Shown piece after piece: positions 34,963 to 44,151 of a stretch of 64,000 nt of DNA. The stretch is from Verrucomicrobiota bacterium (GTDB lineage Bacteria; Verrucomicrobiota; Verrucomicrobiia; Limisphaerales; J093). The stretch lies in NCBI GenBank assembly GCA_022710935.1, contig JAKLFY010000001.1, positions 186,001 to 250,000 on the forward strand, read 5' to 3'. Below the pieces are notes generated by a model. The model was not told the origin of the DNA and made no database searches. It was given only the letters and a program-made list of their open reading frames with translations. The position numbers and the translations under genes were made by a program. Numbering within the stretch: position 1 is the first letter of the stretch; each line of letters opens with the position of its first letter.

Positions 34963-36425
34963 GGCACGACAGGTTCCAACCGCACGATCTTGTCCGGCTT
35001 GTTCAGGACGACGTACACCAATCCATCGGGTCCGGTGGCCACGTCGCGCACGCGGCCAATGCCCTTGAAGAGCAACTCCTGTTCGACCACCCGGTGGCCA
35101 TCGATCACGACTCGGCGTAACTCTTCAGACGCCAGGCCCGTGACCAGCAGGCTGTTGCGCCACCGTGGAAAGGAGTCGCCCCGGTAGAATTCGATTCCGC
35201 ATACCGCAATCGAAGGAGTCCAGTGCACGACCGGTTGCTCCAGACCCTCTTTGGCCGTGAGCGCAGTGATGGGCGTGCCGTTGTAATTCATCCCATAGGT
35301 GATGATTGGCCAGCCGTAGTTGAGACCGCCGCGGATCAGATTCAATTCATCGCCGCCCCGCGGGCCATGCTCGGCTTCCCAGAGTTCGCCGGTCACGGGA
35401 TGCCGATCCAAGCCTTGCGGGTTGCGATGGCCATAGCTCCAAATGGACGGCAGCGCATTGGTCAGGCCCACGAATGGGTTGTCCGGCGGGATGCGCCCGT
35501 CATCGAACACTCGATGCACTTTGCCGTTGGGCCGCGCAAGGTCCTGGGCATCCTGCATATGCCCACGCTCGCCGATGCAGAAGAAGAGATGACCCGCCCC
35601 ATCGAACACCAGCCGGCAACCGAAATGCACGCCGCCCGGACGGTAACTCGAGACAGGCGCGCGAAAGATGGTTTGCTCCTGCGTCCAGGTGCCCTTCTCG
35701 AGGCGGCCCCGCACGACGACGGTCATCCCGAAGTCGCGTGTCTCCAGCGTCGAGCCCGCTTCAGCGTAGGCCAGGTAGACCCAGCCGTTGGTCCTGCAGC
35801 CGGGGTGAGGAACAGCTTCCATCAGCCCGCCTTGCCCTTGAGATCGGACAGAGGGCGTACCAGCCACAGGGTCCAGGTTCCCTGCCCCACTCCGGGCAAC
35901 GCGCAACGTGCCAGGCAACTCCGTGACCAGCATTCGCCCATCGGGCAGCCAGGCCACGGACCACGGCGTCGCGAGCCCCTCCGCCACGGTCTTGAGCCGA
36001 AACCGGTGTTGCCGACTGGTGACCACCTGATCCTCCACCGGCTTAGCATGGTCTGTCTGGGCCGTCTTCGCTTCAGCCGCCTTCTCGCGCATCAAGACGA
36101 CCAGCGCCCGAATTTCGGCGTCATTGAGATCGCCCTTCATCGGCGGCATGCCGTTGAGTTCGTCGCCATCGCGGATGATGCGGAAGAGGGTTTCGTCGTC
36201 ACCGTTGCTGTGAATCCAGCGGTCATCCAGCAGACTGTCCGTCTGACCCCCCTCGAGGTTGGCCCCATGACATCCAGCGCAGTTCTGGGCGTAGAGCCAA
36301 CCGACCTCGCGGACTTGCCCCTGCAACCATTGGGCCGAGCACATCAGCCCCAAGGCAACCAGCGCAACTCGCGCTGACCGGTCCGAAGTCAACAAAGAGA
36401 CTACCGCACTTGGCTTGTTGCACAT
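34959..36425 (-). CDS. PQQ-type sugar dehydrogenase with N-terminal cytochrome c
   Basis: This 488-residue secreted protein starts at 36425. A signal segment (VALVALGLMCSAQWLQG) is followed by a class I cytochrome c domain with AQNCAGCHGANLEGG (heme C-x-x-C-H) and distal Met in NGMPPMKGDL. The larger domain is the soluble aldose sugar dehydrogenase beta-propeller: GLATPWSVAWLPDGRMLVTE, YRPGGVHFGCRLVFDGAGHLFF, IWSYGHRNPQGLDRHPVTG, EHGPRGGDELNLIRGGLNYGWP. The fused cytochrome would accept electrons from PQQ-dependent sugar oxidation in the periplasm. It is coupled to the pseudopilin-like gene. Confidence 0.92.
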   Translation of the reverse strand: MCNKPSAVVSLLTSDRSARVALVALGLMCSAQWLQGQVREVGWLYAQNCAGCHGANLEGGQTDSLLDDRWIHSNGDDETLFRIIRDGDELNGMPPMKGDLNDAEIRALVVLMREKAAEAKTAQTDHAKPVEDQVVTSRQHRFRLKTVAEGLATPWSVAWLPDGRMLVTELPGTLRVARSGAGNLDPVAGTPSVRSQGQGGLMEAVPHPGCRTNGWVYLAYAEAGSTLETRDFGMTVVVRGRLEKGTWTQEQTIFRAPVSSYRPGGVHFGCRLVFDGAGHLFFCIGERGHMQDAQDLARPNGKVHRVFDDGRIPPDNPFVGLTNALPSIWSYGHRNPQGLDRHPVTGELWEAEHGPRGGDELNLIRGGLNYGWPIITYGMNYNGTPITALTAKEGLEQPVVHWTPSIAVCGIEFYRGDSFPRWRNSLLVTGLASEELRRVVIDGHRVVEQELLFKGIGRVRDVATGPDGLVYVVLNKPDKIVRLEPVVP

Positions 36426-36614
36426 ACGATGCGCAATGATGGAGCCGTTCAGGTCGCTGTCAACCGCGGCCTCTAAACGCCTCACCCCCCCCATCCTCTC
36501 CGTGAGGCAGAGTCAGCGGTCAATGCGGTTTGAGAAGAAGTCTGATTCCTCTTCCCGGTGAGCAGGTTCCCAGCGGCGGCGACATCATCCATGCCCAGCA
36601 TCCTGTGAATGGCG

Positions 36615-37508
36615 CTACCTGGACCATTCTTCGGCCTCCGGCGTTGCGCGCCAGCGGAAAAACAGTGGGAGCGTGTCCTGTCCACTCGAGAAGACGTCGG
36701 GGCCATACTGGCGAACCATCGCATGCCGAAAAGCCGCGTCGACAATGAGCCCACGAGCCTCCGGCGGCCAGCTCGGCACTTCCTGATCCCGGATGGTTCG
36801 CAGGATGGCGATTGCCTCAGGCCGACCCGACATTCCTATGCCCATGGCTGCTGAACCTGCAAGGATGCCAAGCGCGACAGTTCGATCTTGTTCAAATCGC
36901 CATCGGCAGTGAACTCTCCAGAACTCCAGGCTCGACGCATCTGTCAAGAACTCCAGCGCCGAGTCACACCGAGCGGCCGTCCGTCCCAGGAGCACAGGCA
37001 GTCCGAGCATCGCCATGTGCTCACTTTTGGCCAACATGCGTCCGTCGTATTCATTGGTGAGGGCATGTGAAAGGGCTCGCACGGTTGCGTCTGACCCTCC
37101 CAGTGCCAGAATGCAGGCCAAGTGGACTTTGTTCGTTATGCTTGGAATGCGTTGGTATTGTTCAATGAGGATCTTCTCTGCAGAGGGCGTAAGAAGAGGC
37201 ACGTCACGTTCTCGAGGTTTGTACGAAGCATCATCGAGTCGGTCTCGCAGCGCGACGGGCAGGTCGGCCTCGTTCATTGCCGCATCAGGTGTGGCCCTAC
37301 CGGTAGGCTTCGTTGGCACACTGTCGCCCTGGCTCACCTGTGCGACAGGCCTCGGATTATGAGCGCCCCTGCTCCGCAGCGACGCGTTGTGGGATTTGCC
37401 GCTGCTCGGCTCCTGCCGTCTAAAGAGGTGCCAACTCGCCGCCGCCGTGAGCACGATGCCGACAGTCAGGGTGATCGATACTGCACGCGCTCTCATGATT
37501 TGCCTCAT
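36615..37508 (-). CDS. Membrane-anchored hypothetical protein
   Basis: I do not recognise this 297-residue protein. It has one N-terminal hydrophobic segment (AVSITLTVGIVLTAAASWHLF), suggesting a signal anchor, then a Ser/Pro-rich linker and a mostly helical domain with HEAT-like spacing (VHLACILALGGSDATVRALSHAL). A start at 37496 (MRARAV) is also possible. No catalytic motif is visible. Confidence 0.6.
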   Translation of the reverse strand: MRQIMRARAVSITLTVGIVLTAAASWHLFRRQEPSSGKSHNASLRSRGAHNPRPVAQVSQGDSVPTKPTGRATPDAAMNEADLPVALRDRLDDASYKPRERDVPLLTPSAEKILIEQYQRIPSITNKVHLACILALGGSDATVRALSHALTNEYDGRMLAKSEHMAMLGLPVLLGRTAARCDSALEFLTDASSLEFWRVHCRWRFEQDRTVALGILAGSAAMGIGMSGRPEAIAILRTIRDQEVPSWPPEARGLIVDAAFRHAMVRQYGPDVFSSGQDTLPLFFRWRATPEAEEWSR

Positions 37509-37825
37509 CTGCGGTCAACCTGCGCTCAGTCACCGTGATGGTGGCGACGAGTTGGACGTTTGTGAACTCATTTGTGAGCGGTTCATGGATCTTCGGAACA
37601 CCGCCCCTTGAATCCGACCCCATTGCCTGCTTCCAGTGGTGGCGGTTGTCGGTGGAAATCGAGATCACGCCCCGTGGGGGCACGCGGCCTACAGCGGGAG
37701 CAGGCCTGTGCCCTCACCGGGCGGCGAGCACCGACAACAACCAGATGCGCCGGATTTCTCGTGCCGGGGCTTCCGTGCCGGGGTTTCTTGCGGTCCGGCC
37801 CGACTATGCTAATGTGCATGGCACT
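37509..37825. other. 317-bp gap with partial double-hairpin repeat
   Basis: The only structure I see is a repeat copy at 37670-37735. The region must also hold the promoter of one or both divergent neighbours. Confidence 0.5.
37670..37735. repeat. Double-hairpin repeat, decayed copy
   Basis: CCCCGTGGGGGCACGCGGCC followed by TACAGCGGGAG and CCCTCACCGGGCGG. The left stem arm has changed (GCCCCGTG), so the first hairpin is weakened. Confidence 0.75.
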
Positions 37826-38083
37826 ATGGCAAAGCAGACTTTTCGATTTAAGAGTCCCGGCGCACTGAGCGTGTTGTTGGTCGGAGATTTCACTCATTGG
37901 CAGGAGAAGCCGATCGCGATGAAGAAATCGGCTCAGGGGATTTGGAGGGCGAGCGTGGACCTGCCACCGGGGGTTTACCATTACCGGTTCATGGTCGACG
38001 GAGAATGGCGGGACGATCCCGAAAGCACACTGCGGGTTTCCAACCCGTTCGGGTCGGAAAACGCCGTTCGGAAAGTGACCTGA
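37826..38083 (+). CDS. CBM48/AMPK-type glycogen-binding domain protein
   Basis: This 85-residue protein is just one early-set beta domain. Its pattern is FRFKSPGALSVLLVGDFTHW, then GIWRASVDLPPGVYHYRFMVDGEWRDDPES and NPFGSENAV. This is the CBM48 / AMPK beta-subunit glycogen-binding module, with the W, K and Y/W carbohydrate-contact positions retained. Stand-alone copies occur in many bacteria, with an unproven role in binding alpha-glucans or regulating branching enzymes. I start it at the ATG at 37826; the open frame upstream covers a repeat. Confidence 0.88.
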   Translation: MAKQTFRFKSPGALSVLLVGDFTHWQEKPIAMKKSAQGIWRASVDLPPGVYHYRFMVDGEWRDDPESTLRVSNPFGSENAVRKVT

Positions 38084-38268
38084 CCGCCGGCTCGATCCCC
38101 AGCCCGTATTCCTTTCGAGTCGTGCCCGGTCCGATGTGCGGGCCGGCCTTGGGACTTCGTGTGTGCCTCGGAGCGATCCGGGGGGCTGTGCCGCATGCAC
38201 GTCCCCTCTTTTTCCGTTCCCTGCTCGCGCGGCGCTTCGTTCGCGTTCGCTCTGGGCTCAGCGGCGGC

Positions 38269-39918
38269 TCAAGCGCGGCCTGACGCGCTTGCAGGCAACA
38301 GCGCGCCCTCCCCCTGGATCTTCGGAGGCAGAACGGCCAGGTTCACGCCGGGATTGCGCTCGGCGAAGAAATTGCAGGACCACTCCTCGGTGAACAGGAT
38401 CACGGTCTGACCGGCGACATCGAGCGCCAGACGCGCTCCGGAGGGTAGTGTCGTCTCGTCCACTGCTCCGTTCGCCACCCAGCGGAGCAACTGCCACGGC
38501 GCAGGTTCGAGTCGCGACTCGGCGCCGTACTCGGTCTGCAAGCGGTACTGGACCACCTCGAATTGGAGCGGGCCGACCGCGCCGAGCAGGGCGACGCGCT
38601 GGGTGGCGCTGGGCACCCGGAAGGATTGCACCACCCCTTCTTCGAGCAGTTGGGCCAGCCCCTCGCGAAAGCGCTTGAACTGCGCCGTGCTCGCGCTGTG
38701 CAGCCACGCAAAGCTCTCCGGTGCGAACCGCGGGATTTCGTCGTATCGCAATGCCGGATTCTCCGCGAGCGTGTCGCCGATCCTGAACTCGGAATGGCCG
38801 ACCAATCCAACGACGTCGCCTGCGTAGGCGACGTCCACCGTCTCGCGCTTGCGTCCGAAAAGCTTGTGCGAACTGGCCAGCCGCACCCGCTTGCCCGTGC
38901 GGGTGTGAATGACTGTCATATCGCGCTCGAATCGTCCGGAGCAGACGCGGACAAAGGCCAGGCGGTCCCGATGGTTGGGGTCCATGTTCGCCTGCATCTT
39001 GAAGATGAACCCCGAGAACCCGTCTCCAGCAGGCGACACCACGTGTCCATTCGCCGCGCGCGGTTGGGGTTTCGGCGCCAGCTCGAGAAATGCGTCCAGC
39101 AAGAGCTGCACGCCGAAATTGTGCACCGCGCTGCCAAAGCACACGGGTGTCTGCTCCCCTGCCAGGATCCGCGCCGGATCGAAGCGCGATCCGGCGCCCG
39201 CGAGCATGGCCAGTTCCTCGACGACGCGCGTGTAGACATCGGCGGGCAGCGCGTCCCTAACGGCGGGATCCCCGAGATCATGGACCGAGACCGGGGCGCG
39301 GAATGCGCCGCCCGGCACGCGCTCGAAAAAGTGCACTTGGAGGGAACGGCGGTCATAAACGCCGCGAAAGCCGGTGCCGTCGCCCAGCGGCCAGTTGAGC
39401 GGACACGGGTGCAGGCCAAGAACCCGTTCGAGTTCGTCCAGCAGCGTCAACGGATCCCGGGCCGGGCGATCGAGTTTGTTCATGAAGGTGAAAATGGGTA
39501 TGCCGCGCTGGCGGCAGACCTCGAACAGCTTGCGGGTCTGGCTCTCGATGCCCTTCCCCGCGTCGATCACCATCACCGCGGCGTCGACAGCCGTCAGGAC
39601 GCGGTAGGTGTCCTCCGAGAAGTCCTTGTGGCCGGGCGTATCGAGCAGGTTGACGCAGTACCCGCCGTACTCGAATTGCAGCACCGTCGAGCTGACGGAG
39701 ATGCCGCGCTTCTTCTCGAGTTCCATCCAGTCCGACGTGGTGGCGCGCTGGTGCTTGCGGGCCGTCACCGATCCGGCCAACTGCACGGCGCCGCCGTAGA
39801 GCAAGAGCTTCTCCGTCAACGTCGTCTTGCCCGCATCCGGATGCGATATGATCGCAAACGTGCGACGGCGCTTCACATCGTCTTCAAAAGGCAATGGCCT
39901 CATGACTTTATTCAGCAT
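38269..39918 (-). CDS. prfC: Peptide chain release factor 3
   Basis: This 549-residue GTPase recycles RF1/RF2 after termination. The GTPase motifs are FAIISHPDAGKTTLTEKLL (P-loop), KRGISVSSTVLQFEY (switch), LLDTPGHKDFSEDTYR and FMNKLDRPARDPL (N-K-x-D). The RF3-type later domains follow (FGSAVHNFGVQLLLDAFLELAP, VVGLVGHSEFRIGDTL, VGPLQFEVVQYRLQTEYG). Starts at 39918 or 39903 are equally plausible. Length is near the usual ~530. Confidence 0.96.
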   Translation of the reverse strand: MLNKVMRPLPFEDDVKRRRTFAIISHPDAGKTTLTEKLLLYGGAVQLAGSVTARKHQRATTSDWMELEKKRGISVSSTVLQFEYGGYCVNLLDTPGHKDFSEDTYRVLTAVDAAVMVIDAGKGIESQTRKLFEVCRQRGIPIFTFMNKLDRPARDPLTLLDELERVLGLHPCPLNWPLGDGTGFRGVYDRRSLQVHFFERVPGGAFRAPVSVHDLGDPAVRDALPADVYTRVVEELAMLAGAGSRFDPARILAGEQTPVCFGSAVHNFGVQLLLDAFLELAPKPQPRAANGHVVSPAGDGFSGFIFKMQANMDPNHRDRLAFVRVCSGRFERDMTVIHTRTGKRVRLASSHKLFGRKRETVDVAYAGDVVGLVGHSEFRIGDTLAENPALRYDEIPRFAPESFAWLHSASTAQFKRFREGLAQLLEEGVVQSFRVPSATQRVALLGAVGPLQFEVVQYRLQTEYGAESRLEPAPWQLLRWVANGAVDETTLPSGARLALDVAGQTVILFTEEWSCNFFAERNPGVNLAVLPPKIQGEGALLPASASGRA

Positions 39919-40108
39919 AACTGGCAGGGCCGGCCGCAAGGACTGGCTGCCCGGCAACAACACCAACAACAGTTCCGGCCGGTCGGCGGGTCGTCGGCGG
40001 GGATGGACGGTGCACCGAACCGCGCCCGGGTTGAAGAACAAAAGCAAGGTTTTCGTGCAAACCACGCTTTCTCCTTTCGCGCACTCGAATCCGGCATAAT
40101 ATGCCCGC

Positions 40109-41506
40109 ATGCATATCCGCTTCGTTCTTGTCCTCCTCCTGGCCTGCGCGTCGTACGCGCGCGTCTTGTCCGCCGATTCGCCGGACGGTGCGCAACCGGG
40201 TGCGCCAACGCTGCGTGTGGCTGCGTTTGACATCGATGCGACGCCGCCGATCGGGTCGCAAATGGCCTACGATCCGGTCACCAACCGTTGGGATCTCGGA
40301 TTGCGGGCGCGCGGAATCGTCCTGTCGGGGGCGGGCGACCCGATCGTGCTCTGCGCGGTGGACTGGATCGGGATCGCCAACGGAGGCCATGACGCGTTCC
40401 GCGAGGCCCTCGCCCGAGCCGCCGGCACATCGGCCCGCCGCGTGGCGGTGCACTCGCTGCACCAGCACGACGCCCCGGATTGCGACTTCTCCGCGGAGCG
40501 CATTCTCAAGGAAGCCGGGCTCGATCCGCGCCAGTACGAGGGCGCCTTTCAGCGCGAGGTGATTGCGGACCTCGAACGGGCCGTGGCCGCGTCGCTGGCT
40601 CGATCGCAGCCTCTCACCCATCTGGGGCTGGGCGAGGCGCCCGTCGAGCAGGTCGCCTCGAACCGGCGCCTTCGGGGCGAGGACGGCAAGGTGCGAGCGA
40701 CACGCTGGACGACCACCCTCGATCCAGCACTGCGCGCGGAGCCCGAAGGCACGATTGACCCTGTCGTGTCGCTGGTCAGCTTCTGGAATGGGGAACGGCC
40801 GGTGGCCGTCCTGAGCTACTACGCCACCCATCCGCAAAGCTATTACCGCACCGGCCTCCCGAATCCGGACTTCCCCGGCCTGGCACGATTTCTCCGTCAA
40901 CTGGCCGTGCCGTCCGCCCTGCATGTCCATTTCAGCGGTGCGGGCGGCAATCTGGGCGCGGGCAAATACAACGACGGGGCGCCCGAGAACAGGCTGCGTC
41001 TGGCCGAGCGGCTCGCCGCCGGCATGCGCCGCGCCTGGGAGACAACCGAGCGCCGGCCCATCCGTCCCGACGACGTGAGCTGGAGCGTCGAGTCCGTGGC
41101 ACTGCCTCCCGCGGCACACCTGAGCGCGGCCGCGCTCGACGCCGCTGTCCGCGGCGACCAAGGCACACCCCCGTCGCCGAGCGCGGCGTCGAGGCTTGCC
41201 TGGGTGCGCCGCTGCGAGTCCGGACAGCGCCTGGATGTGTCGTGCCTGGCGCTGGGTCGGGCTCGGCTGCTGCATCTTCCAGGCGAGCTGTTTGTCGAAT
41301 ACCAGCTTGCCGCCAAGGCGATGCGCTCGGAGCTATTCGTGGCCATGGCCGCGTATGGAGACTACGCCCCGTGGTACATCGGCACCGCCGTGGCCTACGA
41401 ACAGGGCGGATACGAGACCAGCCCCGAGGCCTCGAACGTCGCGCCGGGCGCCGAGGCTGTCCTGCTGAGCGCGATCCGCAAGCTGCTGATCGTGCCGCCC
41501 CCCTGA
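40109..41506 (+). CDS. Secreted neutral/alkaline ceramidase-like protein
   Basis: This 465-residue protein has a signal peptide ([20 protein letters not shown]). The mature part resembles the N-terminal domain of neutral/non-lysosomal ceramidase: [16 protein letters not shown] at the start, [13 protein letters not shown] (metal-type His pair), [15 protein letters not shown] (His) and [16 protein letters not shown]. Known ceramidases have a catalytic Ser and a zinc site. Here the H-x-H and His positions are kept and the C-terminal domain is missing. In this phylum the family is widespread, usually of unknown substrate. Confidence 0.82.
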   Translation: MHIRFVLVLLLACASYARVLSADSPDGAQPGAPTLRVAAFDIDATPPIGSQMAYDPVTNRWDLGLRARGIVLSGAGDPIVLCAVDWIGIANGGHDAFREALARAAGTSARRVAVHSLHQHDAPDCDFSAERILKEAGLDPRQYEGAFQREVIADLERAVAASLARSQPLTHLGLGEAPVEQVASNRRLRGEDGKVRATRWTTTLDPALRAEPEGTIDPVVSLVSFWNGERPVAVLSYYATHPQSYYRTGLPNPDFPGLARFLRQLAVPSALHVHFSGAGGNLGAGKYNDGAPENRLRLAERLAAGMRRAWETTERRPIRPDDVSWSVESVALPPAAHLSAAALDAAVRGDQGTPPSPSAASRLAWVRRCESGQRLDVSCLALGRARLLHLPGELFVEYQLAAKAMRSELFVAMAAYGDYAPWYIGTAVAYEQGGYETSPEASNVAPGAEAVLLSAIRKLLIVPPP

Positions 41507-41545
41507 GCCAGATGGTCGACCCTCTCCACAAGCCGCATCTCTCGG

Positions 41546-41892
41546 AGGGCCAATCCCGCGGCCGCGCATACGCGTCAACCTTAGGGCGGCTGACATGCGC
41601 ACCTTGCATGGAGGCTGCCCGGGCACGAGCGTGTTCGGTAGCGCGGAGCGCTTGGAGTGCGTGTGCTTCAGCACCGCTTTGGAATGGGAACGCACGGAGG
41701 ACCGTCCGCGGAAAGCGACGGTGAACCGCCGCACTCCAGACGCTTCGCGACCTCGGAGCCGAACCGAGCAGAGGCGACCGCCACAGCGAACACCGGCCCA
41801 AGGAGTTAGACGCCTTCGACAGCCCTGCTCCGAGAAACCACTCAGGAGCTTTCCTTAGGTTGACGCGTACGCGCCGCCGCGGGAGAGGCCCT
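41546..41892. mobile_element. MITE-like element with ~40-bp inverted ends
   Basis: The left arm (41546-41585) and the complement of the right arm (41853-41892) match at about 35 of 40 positions, including GCGTCAACCT and TACGCGTCAACC. The 267-bp interior has a second inverted pair TGGAGTGCG (41653-41661) / CGCACTCCA (41730-41738) and no coding frame with family similarity. The structure fits a small non-autonomous transposable element or another mobile hairpin element. I found no clear target-site duplication. Confidence 0.65.
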
Positions 41893-42137
41893 GTTCGGTG
41901 ACGGTGTTTGTCTCGAGCCAGGGACTCTTGGAGCTCGTCCCTCCGAATGGGTTCATGGTCCCCGTGTGCATTCAACCGCTGAATGTCGACGCTTCTCCAT
42001 GAGGAGATCCAACCCGACTTGACAAGGTCGAATCGCCTGTACAAATAGAATGGCTGTTCGAGTTGCGGCCGCGCGCGGGATCTCAGACTGGGAACTGAGG
42101 CCTGCCCCCCGCCCGAGCCGCCGATGCGATTTGAAGT

Positions 42138-42146
42138 TGAGGAACA
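42138..42146 (+). promoter_or_regulatory. Ribosome-binding site of NEW3 gene
   Basis: TTGAGGAAC lies 6-13 bases before the ATG at 42152 and decides that start over the earlier in-frame ATG at 42050. Confidence 0.75.
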
Positions 42147-42151
42147 GACTT

Positions 42152-43363
42152 ATGCGAATGCGACAACGCCATACTCTGCTCGGACTCGTCATTGCCGGCC
42201 TCGCCGGCCTGTGGACCGCGGTGGCGGCCGAGACCGCTACGACCGCGGATCTCCCGGATCGGCGCATCACCGCCGCGCTCCAATACCCCGGCATCACGCT
42301 CGGCCCCGATGACACTCTCAACGTCGACCTTTTGATCAAGAACCGCGGACGCAGCGATGAGACCGTTTTGATCGAGGTCATCGAGAAGCCGGAAGACTGG
42401 ACCGTCGAAATCAAACGCTACGGAACCGTTGTGAGCGGCGTTTTCGTGGCATCGAGGGAGGACCAGACGTTGAACCTCGCAGCCGCGCCCGCGAACAAGG
42501 AGATCAAAAAGCTTCCCCCCGGCACCTATCGCTTCGCCGTGAAGGCCCAAACGTCCGATGGCGCCCTCAGTCAGTCGTCCGCAATCGTCGTGACTGTCGT
42601 GTCCGCGGAGAAGGCGTCCGAGCGCGTCAGCATCGAGACCTCCTATCCAACGCTCCGCGGGCCCTCGGGCGACAAGTTTCAGTTTTCCCTGGACGTGCGG
42701 AACGACACCGGCCAGGACGCCGTGTTCAACTTCCGCGCGACGACGCCGCCGGGCTGGGAGGCGTCGTTCAAACCCGCGTACGAGTCCAAGCAGATCAGCT
42801 CGCTGCAAATCGGCGCCAACTCGAGCAAGACGGTCGAGATGGAGGTTACGCCACCCTACAACGCCCAGGCCGGCGAATACGATTTCAAGGTCGAGGCGCA
42901 ATCGCCCAAGGCCAGGGCCGAGGCGGAGGTGAAGGTGGTTCTCACGGGCACCTATGGTCTGAAGGTGGGCACTTCGAGCGGCCTGCTGTCGCTGGTGACC
43001 GAGCGCGGACGCAGGAGCACTGTCACGTTGCTGGTGCAGAACTCAGGCTCGGCCGCCCAGCGCGAGGTGCGATTCGAGGCCTTCAAGCCCGAGAACTGGA
43101 AGGTCGAGTTCACGCCCGAGACGATCGAGGATCTGGAGCCCGGCGCCATCAAACAGACGGAGATCAGCATCACGCCTGCCGAAGAGGCGCTCATCGGCGA
43201 TTACTCGATCAGCATTCAGACCGAAGGCGAGAAGGCCAACCAGGAGACCGAGTTCCGTGTCACCATCAGAGCCGCATCGGCCTGGGGTTGGATCGGCGTG
43301 GGCATCATCGCGGTCGTCATCCTCGGGCTCGCCGCCGCCTTCCGCATCCTCGGACGGCGTTGA
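42152..43363 (+). CDS. NEW3-domain membrane protein of an ABC export operon
   Basis: This 403-residue protein has a signal peptide (LLGLVIAGLAGLWTAVAAET), three or so immunoglobulin-like beta domains and one C-terminal membrane helix (WGWIGVGIIAVVILGLAAAF). The beta domains have the NEW3 pattern (e.g. TPPGWEASFKPAYESKQIS, NWKVEFTPETIEDLEPG, ITPAEEALIGDYSISI). It is therefore held outside the membrane. It is followed directly by an ABC ATPase and permease. NEW3-ATPase-permease triplets are known across bacteria, and the transported substrate is unknown. Confidence 0.88.
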   Translation: MRMRQRHTLLGLVIAGLAGLWTAVAAETATTADLPDRRITAALQYPGITLGPDDTLNVDLLIKNRGRSDETVLIEVIEKPEDWTVEIKRYGTVVSGVFVASREDQTLNLAAAPANKEIKKLPPGTYRFAVKAQTSDGALSQSSAIVVTVVSAEKASERVSIETSYPTLRGPSGDKFQFSLDVRNDTGQDAVFNFRATTPPGWEASFKPAYESKQISSLQIGANSSKTVEMEVTPPYNAQAGEYDFKVEAQSPKARAEAEVKVVLTGTYGLKVGTSSGLLSLVTERGRRSTVTLLVQNSGSAAQREVRFEAFKPENWKVEFTPETIEDLEPGAIKQTEISITPAEEALIGDYSISIQTEGEKANQETEFRVTIRAASAWGWIGVGIIAVVILGLAAAFRILGRR

Positions 43364-43407
43364 TGCGGCCCCGTCACGAACCGGACCGCATGGGGTGCTG
43401 CGATGCT

Positions 43408-44148
43408 ATGGCCATTATCCAAACCGACCAACTGACCCGCCGCTACGGACGCCAGACAGCGGTGGACGGCCTCTCGCTCGAGATTGGCGAGCGGGAGATC
43501 TTTGGCTTTCTGGGGCCCAACGGTGCGGGCAAGACCACCACCATTCTGATGTTGTTGGGGCTCACCGAGCCGACCGCCGGACGCGCCCGCGTGCTCGGGT
43601 ACGATCCGGCGCGCGACCCGCTGCAAATCAAGCGCCAGGTTGGTTACCTGCCCGAGAATGTCGGTTTCTACGACGATCTTACGGGACTCGAGAACCTGCG
43701 CTACATGGGCCGGCTTAACCGGTTGCCCGAGGCCCAGGCCCCCGCGCTGATCGAGGAGGCGTTGTCCACCGTCGGACTCGAGGGCGAAGGGAACAAGCTG
43801 GTGGGCGCTTATTCGCGGGGCATGCGGCAGCGGTTGGGGATTGCGGAGTTGCTGGTCAAGAACCCGAAGCTTCTGATCCTGGACGAACCGACACTCGGCC
43901 TCGATCCCGACGGCACGAACAGGATGCTCGAACTCATCGTCTCCCTGCGCCGCGAGCGCGGCATGACGGTCATGCTCTCCTCGCACCAGCTCGAGCAGGT
44001 GCAGCGCATCTGCACGCGCGTCGGCATCATGATCAAGGGGAAACTCGCCGCCCTGGGCAGTCTCGAGGAACTGTCCAAAGGCGGGTCCGGAGACAAGGCC
44101 GGGCCGAATCTCGAGGAGATTTACATGCGTTACTTCAAGGAGGCTTGA
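43408..44148 (+). CDS. ABC transporter ATP-binding protein
   Basis: This 246-residue ATPase has Walker A GFLGPNGAGKTTTI, a Q-loop (GYLPENVGFYDDLT), signature AYSRGMRQRLGIAELL (S-R-G-M-R-Q variant), Walker B KLLILDEPTLGLDPDG and switch His in VMLSSHQLEQ. It is of the DRA/ABC-2 exporter type (CcmA-like). The start at 43408 is chosen by family length. It lies 44 bp after the NEW3 gene and 3 bp before the permease gene. Confidence 0.95.
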   Translation: MAIIQTDQLTRRYGRQTAVDGLSLEIGEREIFGFLGPNGAGKTTTILMLLGLTEPTAGRARVLGYDPARDPLQIKRQVGYLPENVGFYDDLTGLENLRYMGRLNRLPEAQAPALIEEALSTVGLEGEGNKLVGAYSRGMRQRLGIAELLVKNPKLLILDEPTLGLDPDGTNRMLELIVSLRRERGMTVMLSSHQLEQVQRICTRVGIMIKGKLAALGSLEELSKGGSGDKAGPNLEEIYMRYFKEA

Positions 44149-44151
44149 GCC

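Larger units (their letters stand above)
41507..42151. other. 645-bp gap holding an inverted-repeat element
   Basis: A 347-bp element with long inverted ends (41546-41892) takes up over half of the gap. The last ~100 bp before the NEW3 gene should contain its promoter. No open frame here has recognisable similarity. Confidence 0.6.

Noticed and set aside
38563-40230. 555-codon plus-strand frame opposite prfC
   Set aside because: It is the shadow of a well-identified RF3 gene.
41540-41900. Target-site duplication around the inverted-repeat element
   Set aside because: TCGG occurs near both ends, but not at matching distances, so I do not call it.
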